Source: Pseudodesulfovibrio pelocollis
GTDB taxonomy: Bacteria; Desulfobacterota; Desulfovibrionia; Desulfovibrionales; Desulfovibrionaceae
Direction of reading: 5' to 3'
NCBI RefSeq assembly: GCF_030282845.1
Contig: NZ_JASTWE010000025.1
Location: 1-53,116, forward strand
Length of the DNA: 53,116 bases
Position numbers and translations under genes: made by a program
The notes under the pieces: model-generated
Seen by the model: the letters and a program-made list of their open reading frames with translations, nothing else
Told to the model about the DNA's origin: nothing
The model's database searches: none
Shown: positions 16,515 to 24,408 of the stretch, piece after piece
Numbering within the stretch: position 1 is the stretch's first letter
Layout: every line of letters starts with the position of its first letter

Positions 16515-16643
16515 CCTGCCTGCCTCCATCGGGTTTCGCGGTAAAAACAACTCCCGTTTACCGCACCCGCAAGAGGCCGTCCGTAGCATGGACCCCAAAT
16601 CAGGCTAATTGCTATCCGTGGAGTTTTGCTACACGGCGACCAC

Positions 16644-16672
16644 AAAAAAGCGGGCGGCACTGTGCCGCCCGC
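16644..16672 (-). terminator. Rho-independent terminator between packaging and head genes
   Basis: Bases 16650-16659 and 16663-16672 form a perfect 10-bp stem with a three-base loop; on the minus strand it is followed at once by six U (16649-16644). It lies 40 bases after the zinc-ribbon gene. Early/terminase transcription may end here unless antitermination acts. Confidence 0.85.
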
Positions 16673-16712
16673 CCGGGGATTCTTCTTCTTAAGATAGCAA
16701 CCCTCATGCCAA

Positions 16713-16946
16713 TCAACCATCCACCTCGACGCTCTTGAAGCGCAGCCCGCATATCCGGCACCGATGATTGCGCATCCGCACCTGCCCGGTCCATGCCCCG
16801 GTGTTGGTCACCCGGCAGCGCGCCGCGCCGCAGACCGGGCACACCCCGCCCATGCGCGGGCTGTAATCGACCCCCTCGCTGTCCTGTATCGCCTCCACCA
16901 GCTCCCTGAGCATCTCCCTGGGCAGATCCTGCGCGGCCTTGTTCAT
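16713..16946 (-). CDS. Small zinc-ribbon protein, possible phage regulator
   Basis: 77 residues from ATG 16946 (GGAGGACGGCG upstream), in an ATGA overlap with terminase. Cys36-x2-Cys39 and Cys63-x2-Cys66 form a zinc ribbon, with Cys44 nearby and basic residues (RMRNHRCR) between. Small zinc ribbons in such positions, for example Ogr-like or Com-like proteins, regulate late genes or translation, but the match here is only general. It lies just before a terminator. Confidence 0.7.
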   Translation of the reverse strand: MNKAAQDLPREMLRELVEAIQDSEGVDYSPRMGGVCPVCGAARCRVTNTGAWTGQVRMRNHRCRICGLRFKSVEVDG

Positions 16947-18835
16947 CGCCGTCCTCCGGTATAGTGGGGATTGATGATCCGCCCGGCCAGCGGCGACCCG
17001 CCCCGGACATCGTGGGCAAACCCGGCCGAGGGGTCGACCACCCTGCGGTACGTCGGTCCGGGCAGCAGTTGCAGCGCCGGTGTCCAGTCCGGGTGTGCTG
17101 CGGCCGCAGCATAGACCTCGCAGTCCAGGTAGTGGTTGGCCGCCTTCCTCTGCACCCACACCGGGTTGCCGTTCCTGTCCATGTCCCGCTCCTCGCTGGC
17201 CATCTGGCGCAGGTAGTCGTCGCCCACCTCCCGGTGCAGCCACATGGGCTGGATCGAGTCCGGCTGCATGCGCACCAGAAAGATCAGGTCCTTGAGGTCG
17301 TGGGTGTCCAGGGTGTAGATGGTGATGTTCTCCTGATATTCCCGTGGCACGTCCTTGTGCACGCCCGTTTCGGATCGGCGCACCACCGCATCCTGCTTGC
17401 GGCTGGCACCCTTGATGACAAAGAAGTCGTCACGGTCGGACTCCAGCACCATGAGCTTCACGTCCTCGGAGCGCGACCACCCCTCGGCCCGGCTCTCGTC
17501 GCGCGTGCCGCCCATGTCCACGCACGAGCGCCAGATGGGCATGACCACGTCATCGCGCCCGGCCACCGGATAGACTGCGTCGAGCTGGGCAAACACGTCC
17601 GCCCTGCCCGCCAGCTCGCCATAGTCCACCTGCCACGACTCGCCGGACTTGGCCCAAGCGCGGACCACGAAATAGAAGCTCGCCTTCTGCGAGTCGATGC
17701 CCATGGTCAGGGCCACGGCCTCGGCAGGCACCTCCCGGGCGGGGCGGTCATGCCGGATCATGGCTTTCACCTGGTCCTCGGGCGTCTTGAGCGTCACCAC
17801 CTTGTAGGGCTTGGAGGCATGAGAATTGTCAAACCACTCCATGGCCTTTGGCGTGCCCTTCTCCACGGCGGCGAACCAGTCGCCCATGACCGTTGACAGG
17901 CTCATCCCGGCAAACACCCAAGACGGCATGATCACGGCCACGGCATTGGCGTCCGGCAGGTCGTGCTCGGCCCACAGGTCGCCCCGGGCCACGGCCAGGT
18001 TGCGGTAGTGGTCGTTCCAGTGCATGCCGCAGTGCTCGCACTCGTACCACGCCGCCTTTTGCTGCTTGATCTTCTTCGGGTCGCGCATCCTGCCCGGCAC
18101 CCGGATGCGCTTGAGGTCCATGACCTGGAGCGTGCCGCAGTTGGGGCAACAGGCCCGCACCTGATAGATCACCTGCGCCTCCTCGCGCAGGGCCTTCCAG
18201 ATGGACGACGAGCGCTCGTTGCCCCGGATCTTCGAGTAGCGCAGGGTCTTGGCCTCGTCGTCGTAGCCCATGTTGCGTTCCACCATCCGCCGCGCAGCCA
18301 TGGGGTCAAGGTAGGCGTCCTCCTCGTCCACCAGCACTACGCGCGGCGATATGGACGAGGCCGAGGCGTCGGACCCGGCGTGCATGCCGTAGACCGCGCC
18401 GAACTTGGTCAGGATCAACCCCTTCTGCACTGCCTGCGCGTCCTCGGAGAGCATCTCCCGCAGCGGCCGCGTCTGCTTGAAGTGCGGCCCGATCTTCTCG
18501 TCGAAGATGCGGTTGCGGGTATCCTTGTCCGGCATGCCCACGGCCACCGAGCAGGGATCGCGGTACATCTCGGCCGCCATGCAGCAATAGGCCAGGGTCG
18601 TCTTGCCCGAGACCTGCGACGGGCCGACGATGAACAGCGTCCGCAGCATGGGCCGGTCCCACAGGTCCATGACCCAGCGGGCGATGGGGTTGCGCTCGTG
18701 CCGATAGGTCTGCCCCTTGTATGGGCCGGTGACGAGCCGGAAATGTCTCTCAGCGAAATCGGCAGTCGCTATCCAGGGCCGGGATTCCAGCACCTGCCGC
18801 TCGCCGGGGTAGAGATCAAAGGGAGGGCGATTCAC
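16943..18835 (-). CDS. Terminase large subunit (lambda gpA-like)
   Basis: 630 residues from GTG 18835 (AGAGGGGG ribosome site; GTGA overlap with the small subunit). Residues 71-80 GPSQVSGKTT are the Walker A of the gpA type, residues 166-173 VVLVDEED the Walker B. CPNCG at about 230 and CEHCG at about 260 form a zinc ribbon seen in this family. The C-terminal half has TMGIDSQKASFYFVVRAWAK, the nuclease region start. It cuts and pumps DNA into the head through the portal. Confidence 0.95.
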   Translation of the reverse strand: MNRPPFDLYPGERQVLESRPWIATADFAERHFRLVTGPYKGQTYRHERNPIARWVMDLWDRPMLRTLFIVGPSQVSGKTTLAYCCMAAEMYRDPCSVAVGMPDKDTRNRIFDEKIGPHFKQTRPLREMLSEDAQAVQKGLILTKFGAVYGMHAGSDASASSISPRVVLVDEEDAYLDPMAARRMVERNMGYDDEAKTLRYSKIRGNERSSSIWKALREEAQVIYQVRACCPNCGTLQVMDLKRIRVPGRMRDPKKIKQQKAAWYECEHCGMHWNDHYRNLAVARGDLWAEHDLPDANAVAVIMPSWVFAGMSLSTVMGDWFAAVEKGTPKAMEWFDNSHASKPYKVVTLKTPEDQVKAMIRHDRPAREVPAEAVALTMGIDSQKASFYFVVRAWAKSGESWQVDYGELAGRADVFAQLDAVYPVAGRDDVVMPIWRSCVDMGGTRDESRAEGWSRSEDVKLMVLESDRDDFFVIKGASRKQDAVVRRSETGVHKDVPREYQENITIYTLDTHDLKDLIFLVRMQPDSIQPMWLHREVGDDYLRQMASEERDMDRNGNPVWVQRKAANHYLDCEVYAAAAAHPDWTPALQLLPGPTYRRVVDPSAGFAHDVRGGSPLAGRIINPHYTGGRR

Positions 18836-19689
18836 GACGCGCCCCCTCTGCTGCGAACATCGAAACTGTCCGTCGCGGCCTTGAGCCTGCCCGGGTCGCC
18901 GTCCACCAGGGCGATGAACCGCAGCGCGGCCTCGGCTGCCTCGTCCCGGACAGCGGCCGCGTACCGCTCCCAGGCCTCGCGCATCTCGTCGGTGAACCAC
19001 TCGCCCCTGGCGTAGGTGTTGATGGCCTCGGTGATGCGCCGCTTCCACGCCTCGATGATCAGCGGCCGCCTACCAAACACAAAGGCCGAGAGCTGCTCCG
19101 CACGCTCCTCGTCTCCACCCACGATGCGGATCATCTCCCGCGCTGTCTCCAGGTCGCCACCCATGGCCGAGAGCAGCTCCGGGGCGAAATCTCGCATGAA
19201 CGAGGTCAAATGCAGCTTGATCCCCTGGGCCCGCTCGCCCAGCTCGCGCTCCACGCTGGCCGTGGACACGGTCTTGCCCAGCTCCCGCTGGAACCGCAGT
19301 TCCTTGAGCTTGGCCTCGATCTCCTTGTTCTTGGCGTCCGCCTCCACCCGCCGGGCGGCGCTGGCCTGACTGCCGGTCATCTCGGTCTCGTCCGCAGCCT
19401 CTGCCGGGTCGCCATCGGCCACCACCTTTGCCAGGTGCGTCCTGGCGTAGATGTCCACGGTCCTCTGGGCAAAACACCGCTTGCGGTTGCGCTTGAGCTT
19501 CTCGTTGCCGTCCTTGTCGTCCGTATGGTTGTAGACAGTCTTTTCCGAGACCTCGTAGACCGTTCCGCCCTCCTTCGTGGCCGACTCGCCATCGCCCCAC
19601 AGATAGGTCTCACCAATCGGGCAGGTCAGATATTGGTGCACCTGCCTCGGCGTCTTGAACCACACGGTCGCTCTCTGTTTCCCGCTCAT
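18832..19689 (-). CDS. Terminase small subunit candidate
   Basis: 285 residues from ATG 19689 (GGAGGTGCGCGG). The N-terminal half has TPRQVHQYLTCPIGETYLWG and KTVYNHTDDKDGNEKLKRNR, which look like a DNA-binding head; the middle KNKEIEAKLKELRFQRELGK is a coiled coil; the C-terminal half is helical. Directly upstream of the large subunit with overlap, it is best explained as the Nu1-like recognition subunit, although it is longer than lambda Nu1 (181). Confidence 0.8.
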   Translation of the reverse strand: MSGKQRATVWFKTPRQVHQYLTCPIGETYLWGDGESATKEGGTVYEVSEKTVYNHTDDKDGNEKLKRNRKRCFAQRTVDIYARTHLAKVVADGDPAEAADETEMTGSQASAARRVEADAKNKEIEAKLKELRFQRELGKTVSTASVERELGERAQGIKLHLTSFMRDFAPELLSAMGGDLETAREMIRIVGGDEERAEQLSAFVFGRRPLIIEAWKRRITEAINTYARGEWFTDEMREAWERYAAAVRDEAAEAALRFIALVDGDPGRLKAATDSFDVRSRGGAS

Positions 19690-21149
19690 CCGCGCACCTC
19701 CAGCCGATCTCCGAAATACCCGAACACCATGTCCTCCAGAGAGCCTTCGCCAATCCACTCATCCAGCACCCGCCACGCATGGAAGCGCTGCCGCGTCTCG
19801 AAAACCACTTCCGCAACCTTGGGGTCGCCGTAGCCCGCGCTGTCCACGCACCCCACCCACAGCCGACCCTCGGCGGACTTGTACACCTTCAGCCCGTTGG
19901 CCGAGAGGTGATCCCGGAACGCCATCAGTTCGGCCCGCCACAGAGGCAGGTTCTCCAGGCAGTCCAGCACCTCGTCGAAGTAGGACTCCGGCGGAGCGGG
20001 CTGATCCTCCACAGGCTCCACCGGCGCGGTATCGACCCGGGCGTCTGTCGCGGCGAGATCACGCCTGACATACCCGGGCAGGCCATCAAGCACCCACTGC
20101 CGGATGTCCAGACCGTTCTGCGCCGCCTCACCCACATCCTTGCCCATGGACGGCGGCGCGGGCCAACGGACCGTGACAGGGTATTCCTCCTGCCAGAAGG
20201 TGTAGCTGTTGGTCGCCCCGGCCTTGTCGAAGTCCATGGCGTTGAGGATCACCCTGGCCCGGGTCAGGATGTCGGCCACGTGGCCACCCGGCCGCTTGGA
20301 CGCCCCGCCGTTGCCCATGGCCCCGATGCCCAGATCGTGCACATGCTGCCAGACCAGGGCCGCGTCGCGCTCGGTTTCCAGCACTACCCACACCCGGTTC
20401 AGCGGATTGCCGTAGACGTGAAACAAGCCATTGGCCCCGCCCTTGACCTCCCAATACTTGCGCATCTCTCCCCACGGCGTGACCGGGTTCGGACGGCGTA
20501 TCTTGAGCTTGAGCACCCGCCCGCCCCTGACCGCTGGCATGACCAGCCCCTCGGGCAGCCACACTTTCTTTTCCTTGCCCTGCGCGTTCTCCTCTCGGGG
20601 CAGCCCCCAGGCCGTGAACGGCGGCCACTTGTCGCGGTCGTTCCAGCCGAACCGGCACCTGAGCGCAGTCTCCACACTGATCCCCCATGCCGCCAGCTCA
20701 GCCAGACGCTCGGGACTCGCCTGTAGGCGCTGCACCGAGTGCTCCACAAAGGCTGCGGCCTTCTCCATCCACAGCGCGGGAGGGGCCTCCTCCTCGCGAG
20801 GCTTCCACCCCCTTGCTTCGCGCGGTTGCCTACCGGGTCGCGGCAGCGGCCTCGCCCCACCCTCGGGGCAGTATGTCTTGACGAACTCGGCGCACCCGTC
20901 AGGGTCGGCAGCCGACCGGCCGTGCGCGGCGTTGAAGATACCCACCAGATCGGAATTGGCGCCGCAGCTGTGGCAGTACGCGGCATCGATCTCGTAGTTG
21001 TAGAAAAACGCTCCGCCCGGAGTCTGCTCCCGGTGAAACGGACAGTGCGCACCAACCTCGTCGGCCCGGCCGCCCCTGACTTCGGTCAACAACGCCTCGG
21101 CAATCACGCGCCGCTCCTCGGCACCCAGGCGATCCCCGGCGATGCTCAT
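19686..21149 (-). CDS. Phage DNA primase with CHC2 zinc finger
   Basis: 487 residues from ATG 21149 (AGGGGGGCGG). The zinc finger is Cys36-x2-His39 and Cys59-x2-Cys62 (HCPFHREQTPG, then YCHSCG). A toprim-like core follows: VWVVLETERDAALVWQHV, then GNGGASKRPGG and NAMDFDKAGATN, the acidic metal-binding DxD-type residues. It should make primers for phage replication. The open frame extends upstream to 21314 but without a ribosome site. It ends in an ATGA overlap with the small terminase. Confidence 0.88.
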   Translation of the reverse strand: MSIAGDRLGAEERRVIAEALLTEVRGGRADEVGAHCPFHREQTPGGAFFYNYEIDAAYCHSCGANSDLVGIFNAAHGRSAADPDGCAEFVKTYCPEGGARPLPRPGRQPREARGWKPREEEAPPALWMEKAAAFVEHSVQRLQASPERLAELAAWGISVETALRCRFGWNDRDKWPPFTAWGLPREENAQGKEKKVWLPEGLVMPAVRGGRVLKLKIRRPNPVTPWGEMRKYWEVKGGANGLFHVYGNPLNRVWVVLETERDAALVWQHVHDLGIGAMGNGGASKRPGGHVADILTRARVILNAMDFDKAGATNSYTFWQEEYPVTVRWPAPPSMGKDVGEAAQNGLDIRQWVLDGLPGYVRRDLAATDARVDTAPVEPVEDQPAPPESYFDEVLDCLENLPLWRAELMAFRDHLSANGLKVYKSAEGRLWVGCVDSAGYGDPKVAEVVFETRQRFHAWRVLDEWIGEGSLEDMVFGYFGDRLEVRG

Positions 21150-21518
21150 TCCGCCCCCCTTCCTGCCGCCAGGCACAAAAGCCGCCTGCGAGAATGGCAA
21201 AGGGCGAAGGCGCGCCTTTCCCGGCTCGGTCCGCCGGAAATCATCGAAGGCTTCGTGGTCGCCTTCGACCACGATACAGCCTGCAAAACCCCGCCAGCCA
21301 AAGGATTCAGCCACAGCCTTAGACCCTTAGACAAAAAACAGCCAAAGTGCTCCCCCCATGTAATTTTCCTCTTTCCTCTTCTTGTTTTTTCTCTCTCTCC
21401 ATTTTGAATGAAATAGGTATAAGAAGGGGTAAGATGGAAAACAAAGCCTGATAATGTGGCGACTTGGACATTAGAGAAAGCCTTAGACAACGCCTTCGAC
21501 CTTCGACCATGACACAGG
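21150..21518. other. 369-bp spacer between primase and helicase, AT-rich with repeats
   Basis: No convincing gene is seen. The centre (about 21330 to 21470) is much more AT-rich than its surroundings. The 8-mer CCTTAGAC occurs at 21317, 21325 and 21481. A degenerate direct repeat of about 21 bases starting CCTTCGACCA lies at 21262-21283 and 21500-21520, bracketing the AT-rich part. A 128-codon minus-strand frame crosses it but has no ribosome site and shadow-like composition. It may hold a replication signal or the scar of a lost insert. Confidence 0.5.
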
Positions 21519-23201
21519 CTAGAACAACCCATCGTTGCCCCCCTTCCACTCGGGCCTGATCGAGATGTTGTAGTAGGTAAGGTTCTGCGGCGACACCCTA
21601 TAGATGTCGCTCCTGTTGCCGAAGTCGCTGCCCAGTGTGCGCATGGCCCACACCTTCTGCTCGGGTATAGACTTCTCTTCGATGCACCACTTTTTGAATA
21701 CCGCGTAGATGTCCTTCATCTGCGCCTTGCACTCTTTGGGCGTGTTGGTCTTGGGCGCATCCGCATGCACGTCGAGGCAATCCCGGATGAACTCCCCGAT
21801 GAAGTCGTTGTTCTCCATGAAATCCCGAGTGTCGGACAGGACAGAATCCGGTGGGATCAACACCCCGGTCTCTATGAACTCCATCGCTCCCCGGACGCAC
21901 CATGCCAGAATCCCCGGCAGGTGTTCCGGCGTATGCAGCTTGTTCTCCAGCTGCGGGTCCATGGGATAGACCTTGGCCACCGGGTCGGGCTCCGCCCCAT
22001 GCTTGAACGTGCAGGGGAACTTGATGATGCGCAGGCGCTCCTGGAACGCCTTGTCGTCTCCGTTCACGGCCGGAACCCGGTTGGTCGCGAACAGCATCTT
22101 GAACTTGGGGATGAACTCGGTGACGTCCAGGGAATACATGCCCCGGCAGGTGATGGGATCACCCCCGGACAACTGCTTGATGGCACCCTCGGAGAACTTG
22201 GCCCGCTTCGGTGCCTCCGAGGCGCAGGCCAGCCGGGTATGCTCCAGCGAGACCAGATGCTGGTCAGGCTTGTCCGTGTTCTGGAGGCTCTTCTCGTCGA
22301 GCAGGTATTTCGACGGCATCATCTGAAAGTAGCTGCCCATGACCATGCGCAGAGTCCGGAAGAAGACGCCCTTGCCGTTTCGACCCTGCGGCCCCCACAG
22401 GCAATAGAACTCCTGATGCGTCATCAGGCCGGTCATCCAGTAGCCCACGCATTTCTGAATGTAGTCGATCAGTTCCTTGTCCTGGTTGAACACCTGGAAC
22501 AAAAACTCGTCCCACAACAGGCTCTCCGCATGCAGCCCTCGCCATTCGATGGTCGACGCCCGGTTGATGAAGAAGCGGGGATCGGGATCAAGCGCCTTGC
22601 CCGAGCGCAGATCCAGCACCTTGTTCCCGCAGGCGAACAGATACGGGTCCAGGTTCCACTCCTTGCCCACCATGCCCAGGTAGCCCGGTGCCGCCACACT
22701 AGCCATGTCGAGCACCTTGTTGATCCGCGTCGGGTCTTTCAGGTCCTTGGCCCTGGCCGCCCACGCCTTCTGCTTCTGTCGCAGAGGCTGCAGCAGATCC
22801 TTCTTGTCCATCTTGCTCATCGCCAGAAATTCCGGCTTGCTCATCTCCTCCCGGATGCGGCGATCATAGTAGGCGGCCTGCCCCGCGAAGTCCCCGGCCA
22901 CCTCGGCCACCAGATGCTTGTGGACCCGCCCCTTGTCCTGAAACCAGTGGGTGCAGTTGTACTGATACCAGCGGCCCTGGATGTTATCGAAGGCCAGCTT
23001 GCCGTCGAACCGTTCCGAGAATCGCCGCGCATCCCCCAGGTGGTTGTCGTCGAAATCCTGCTTGAGCAGCTTGACGTAGCCCTTGCCCGGCCCGCTCCCC
23101 GGCCCCGGCTTCTGGGAATCCTTCTCTGCCCGCTCCTGGCTGAACCGTTCGCGCTCCTGCTCCACGGCCTCGGCGATCTCCTTCCTGATCTCGTCCGACA
23201 T
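21519..23201 (-). CDS. Phage/plasmid replicative helicase, D5/P4 family
   Basis: 560 residues from ATG 23201 with GGGAGGTGCACTG upstream; the frame stays open into the repeat array, but that part is repeat-encoded. Walker A GPQGRNGKG is at 270-278, preceded by YCLWG; KMLFATNRVP at about 385 is a sensor-type motif and RMRIIKFP-like FQERLRIIKFPCTF follows, all typical of D5-type superfamily 3 helicases. CGNKVLDLRSG at about 191 is the usual D5 N-terminal mark. It should unwind the phage origin, perhaps the array just upstream. Confidence 0.92.
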   Translation of the reverse strand: MSDEIRKEIAEAVEQERERFSQERAEKDSQKPGPGSGPGKGYVKLLKQDFDDNHLGDARRFSERFDGKLAFDNIQGRWYQYNCTHWFQDKGRVHKHLVAEVAGDFAGQAAYYDRRIREEMSKPEFLAMSKMDKKDLLQPLRQKQKAWAARAKDLKDPTRINKVLDMASVAAPGYLGMVGKEWNLDPYLFACGNKVLDLRSGKALDPDPRFFINRASTIEWRGLHAESLLWDEFLFQVFNQDKELIDYIQKCVGYWMTGLMTHQEFYCLWGPQGRNGKGVFFRTLRMVMGSYFQMMPSKYLLDEKSLQNTDKPDQHLVSLEHTRLACASEAPKRAKFSEGAIKQLSGGDPITCRGMYSLDVTEFIPKFKMLFATNRVPAVNGDDKAFQERLRIIKFPCTFKHGAEPDPVAKVYPMDPQLENKLHTPEHLPGILAWCVRGAMEFIETGVLIPPDSVLSDTRDFMENNDFIGEFIRDCLDVHADAPKTNTPKECKAQMKDIYAVFKKWCIEEKSIPEQKVWAMRTLGSDFGNRSDIYRVSPQNLTYYNISIRPEWKGGNDGLF

Positions 23202-23299
23202 CAGTGCACCTCCCACGACATGGACCACCCAGAGAGCATTCCCCTTCCGCCCACCCAAGGCGGCAACAGACAACCCCCACATGGCGGCAACAGTCCGCC

Positions 23300-23539
23300 G
23301 CAGCATGGCAACATCAGTCCGCCGCAGCATGGCAACGCCAGACGGCCGCAGCATGGCAACACCAGACGGCCGCAGCATGGCAACACCAGACGGCCGCAGC
23401 ATGGCAACGCCAAACGGCCGCAGCATGGCAACACCAGACGGCCGCAGCATGGCAACGCCAGACGGCCGCAGCATGGCAACGCCAGACGGCCGCAGCATGG
23501 CAACGCCAGACGGCCGCAGCATGGCAGCAACAGACCGCA
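23300..23539. repeat. Ten tandem 24-bp repeats (candidate iterons)
   Basis: Ten units start at 23300, 23324, 23348 and every 24 bases to 23516. The unit begins GCAGCATGGCAAC and ends AGACGGCC; units vary mainly at unit positions 14 (A/G) and 18, and the first and last are degenerate. A further weak copy occupies 23276-23299. The spacing is exact and lies 99 bases upstream of the helicase start. An AT-rich stretch borders it at 23543-23565. This is the layout of an iteron origin, though a simple minisatellite is possible. Confidence 0.9.
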
Positions 23540-23542
23540 AGC

Positions 23543-23565
23543 ATTGTAAAATTGTAAAATATTTA
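23543..23565. other. AT-rich stretch beside the repeat array, possible DNA unwinding element
   Basis: Twenty-three bases are almost all A/T and contain two direct copies of ATTGTAAA (23543 and 23551). It starts four bases after the last 24-bp repeat in otherwise GC-rich DNA. Read on the minus strand it holds TACAAT, so it may also act as a -10 element for the replication operon. Confidence 0.5.
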
Positions 23566-23924
23566 CCACCCCACCCCCGCACACGAAACGCGCTCGATAG
23601 GTCCCGTATCTGGAGGAGCGCTGGGAGGACCCAAACGGCCTAGCACCACGAGTCTCGCGCCTTAGACCTTTTGACTCGCTATCTCTTTTTGAGGGGGTAA
23701 GGGGGAAGGCGAAGAGCGTGGTGACGCTCTGCGGATGCACCCGCTTGCGCGGGTGCGAGGACAGACGCAGGCTGGCAAAACCACGAAGGTGGACGCGACG
23801 GAGATGGTTCACCTTCGGTTCACCTTCAGGTGTCGCGGCATTTGAATTCAGGGGGAGGCAGTGGCAGCTATTTACAACGGTTTCCGTGCGGTGGCGGGGC
23901 ATATAGCTCCTTCACACGGTGGAA
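23566..23924. other. Non-coding prophage end region with two stem-loops
   Basis: No supported gene. It holds a fourth CCTTAGAC (23660-23667), a 7-bp stem with four-base loop (23713-23719/23724-23730), an 8-bp stem with a TTGC loop (23737-23744/23749-23756) six bases further on, and a repeated TTCACCTTC at about 23810 to 23827. It lies between the repeat array and the attachment site. A small regulatory RNA or terminators are possible. Confidence 0.5.
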
Positions 23925-23955
23925 GTCACAGGTTCAAATCCCGTATCGCCCACCA
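23925..23955 (+). other. Prophage attachment site: tRNA 3' end (T-arm, acceptor strand, CCA)
   Basis: Bases 23931-23955 read as a tRNA 3' end: T-loop GTTCAAATC, T-stem, acceptor strand ATCGCCC (23945-23951), discriminator A and CCA. Upstream there is no matching GGGCGAT, D-arm or anticodon arm, and the T-stem has an A-C mismatch where the upstream sequence joins. So only the 3' part of the tRNA is here, as left at one junction when a phage integrates into a tRNA gene. The intact tRNA should be at the other prophage end, outside the window. Confidence 0.75.
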
Positions 23956-23966
23956 CCGACCACCCA

Positions 23967-23999
23967 GGCGGCTCCGAGAAATCGGGGCCGCCTTTTTTT
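23967..23999 (+). terminator. Rho-independent terminator after the tRNA 3' end
   Basis: Stem 23967-23975 with 23984-23992 (nine pairs, one G-U), eight-base loop, then seven T (23993-23999). It lies 11 bases after the CCA and is probably the original terminator of the tRNA gene, on the chromosomal side of the junction. Confidence 0.9.
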
Positions 24000-24069
24000 G
24001 CGTGGCCCTTCCGTCAGCCTGGGAGACGTGATACTTTATGAAACCCGGGTACGGGAGGAGGACAATGCA

Positions 24070-24408
24070 ATGAACCGAATAGTTTTGATTTCCGCCATGT
24101 TGGTGGCGCTTATGCCGATCGCTCCCACGGCGTTGGCACTGGGGGACGGCACGTACATGCTGCGCAGGCAGGCGGATTCGGAATTCCGGATCGCGCAAAA
24201 GGCCTACCGCAGCGCCAGGGAAAAATACGGGGATTCTCTCGACGCCATGCCCGCCGACGAACGGGAGTCGGCATGCCGCAAGGTCGGCTGGGCCTTGCAC
24301 GACAACAGAATCCGGTATTCCACTGAAGACATGATCAGCCAAATGCAATATAAGCGTCAGGTTGAAGCGCTTGAGACCTACGCCTCGGGCCTGGGCTGCC
24401 CCGACTAG
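24070..24408 (+). CDS. Small secreted protein, unknown
   Basis: 112 residues from ATG 24070 with GGGAGGAGGAC upstream; an ATG five bases earlier stops at once. Residues 1 to about 24 (MNRIVLISAMLVALMPIAPT then ALAL) are a signal peptide, so the mature part is exported to the periplasm. It is charged and helical (RIAQKAYRSAREKYGDSLDA) with cysteines near residues 69 and 110 that could form a disulfide. No family is recognised. It is the first chromosomal gene beside the prophage and ends four bases into the stop of the convergent gene. Confidence 0.75.
   Translation: MNRIVLISAMLVALMPIAPTALALGDGTYMLRRQADSEFRIAQKAYRSAREKYGDSLDAMPADERESACRKVGWALHDNRIRYSTEDMISQMQYKRQVEALETYASGLGCPD

Noticed and set aside
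19686-21314. Extended primase starting at 21314
   Set aside because: No ribosome site there; ATG 21149 has AGGGGGGCGG and the zinc finger follows at normal distance.
21146-21532. 128-codon minus-strand frame in the primase-helicase spacer
   Set aside because: No ribosome site, mixed composition, and it crosses the AT-rich repeats; kept as non-coding.
23276-23539. CRISPR array
   Set aside because: The units are directly tandem without unique spacers, and no cas genes are nearby.
23204-23582. Long frames across the 24-bp array on both strands, encoding eight-residue repeats
   Set aside because: The unit length is a multiple of three and has no stop in any frame, so all six frames stay open; no ribosome sites and no consistent codon bias. 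Treated as a DNA repeat, not protein.
23897-23955. A complete tRNA gene
   Set aside because: Only the T-arm and 3' acceptor are recognisable; no D-arm, anticodon arm or matching 5' acceptor, and the span is too short.
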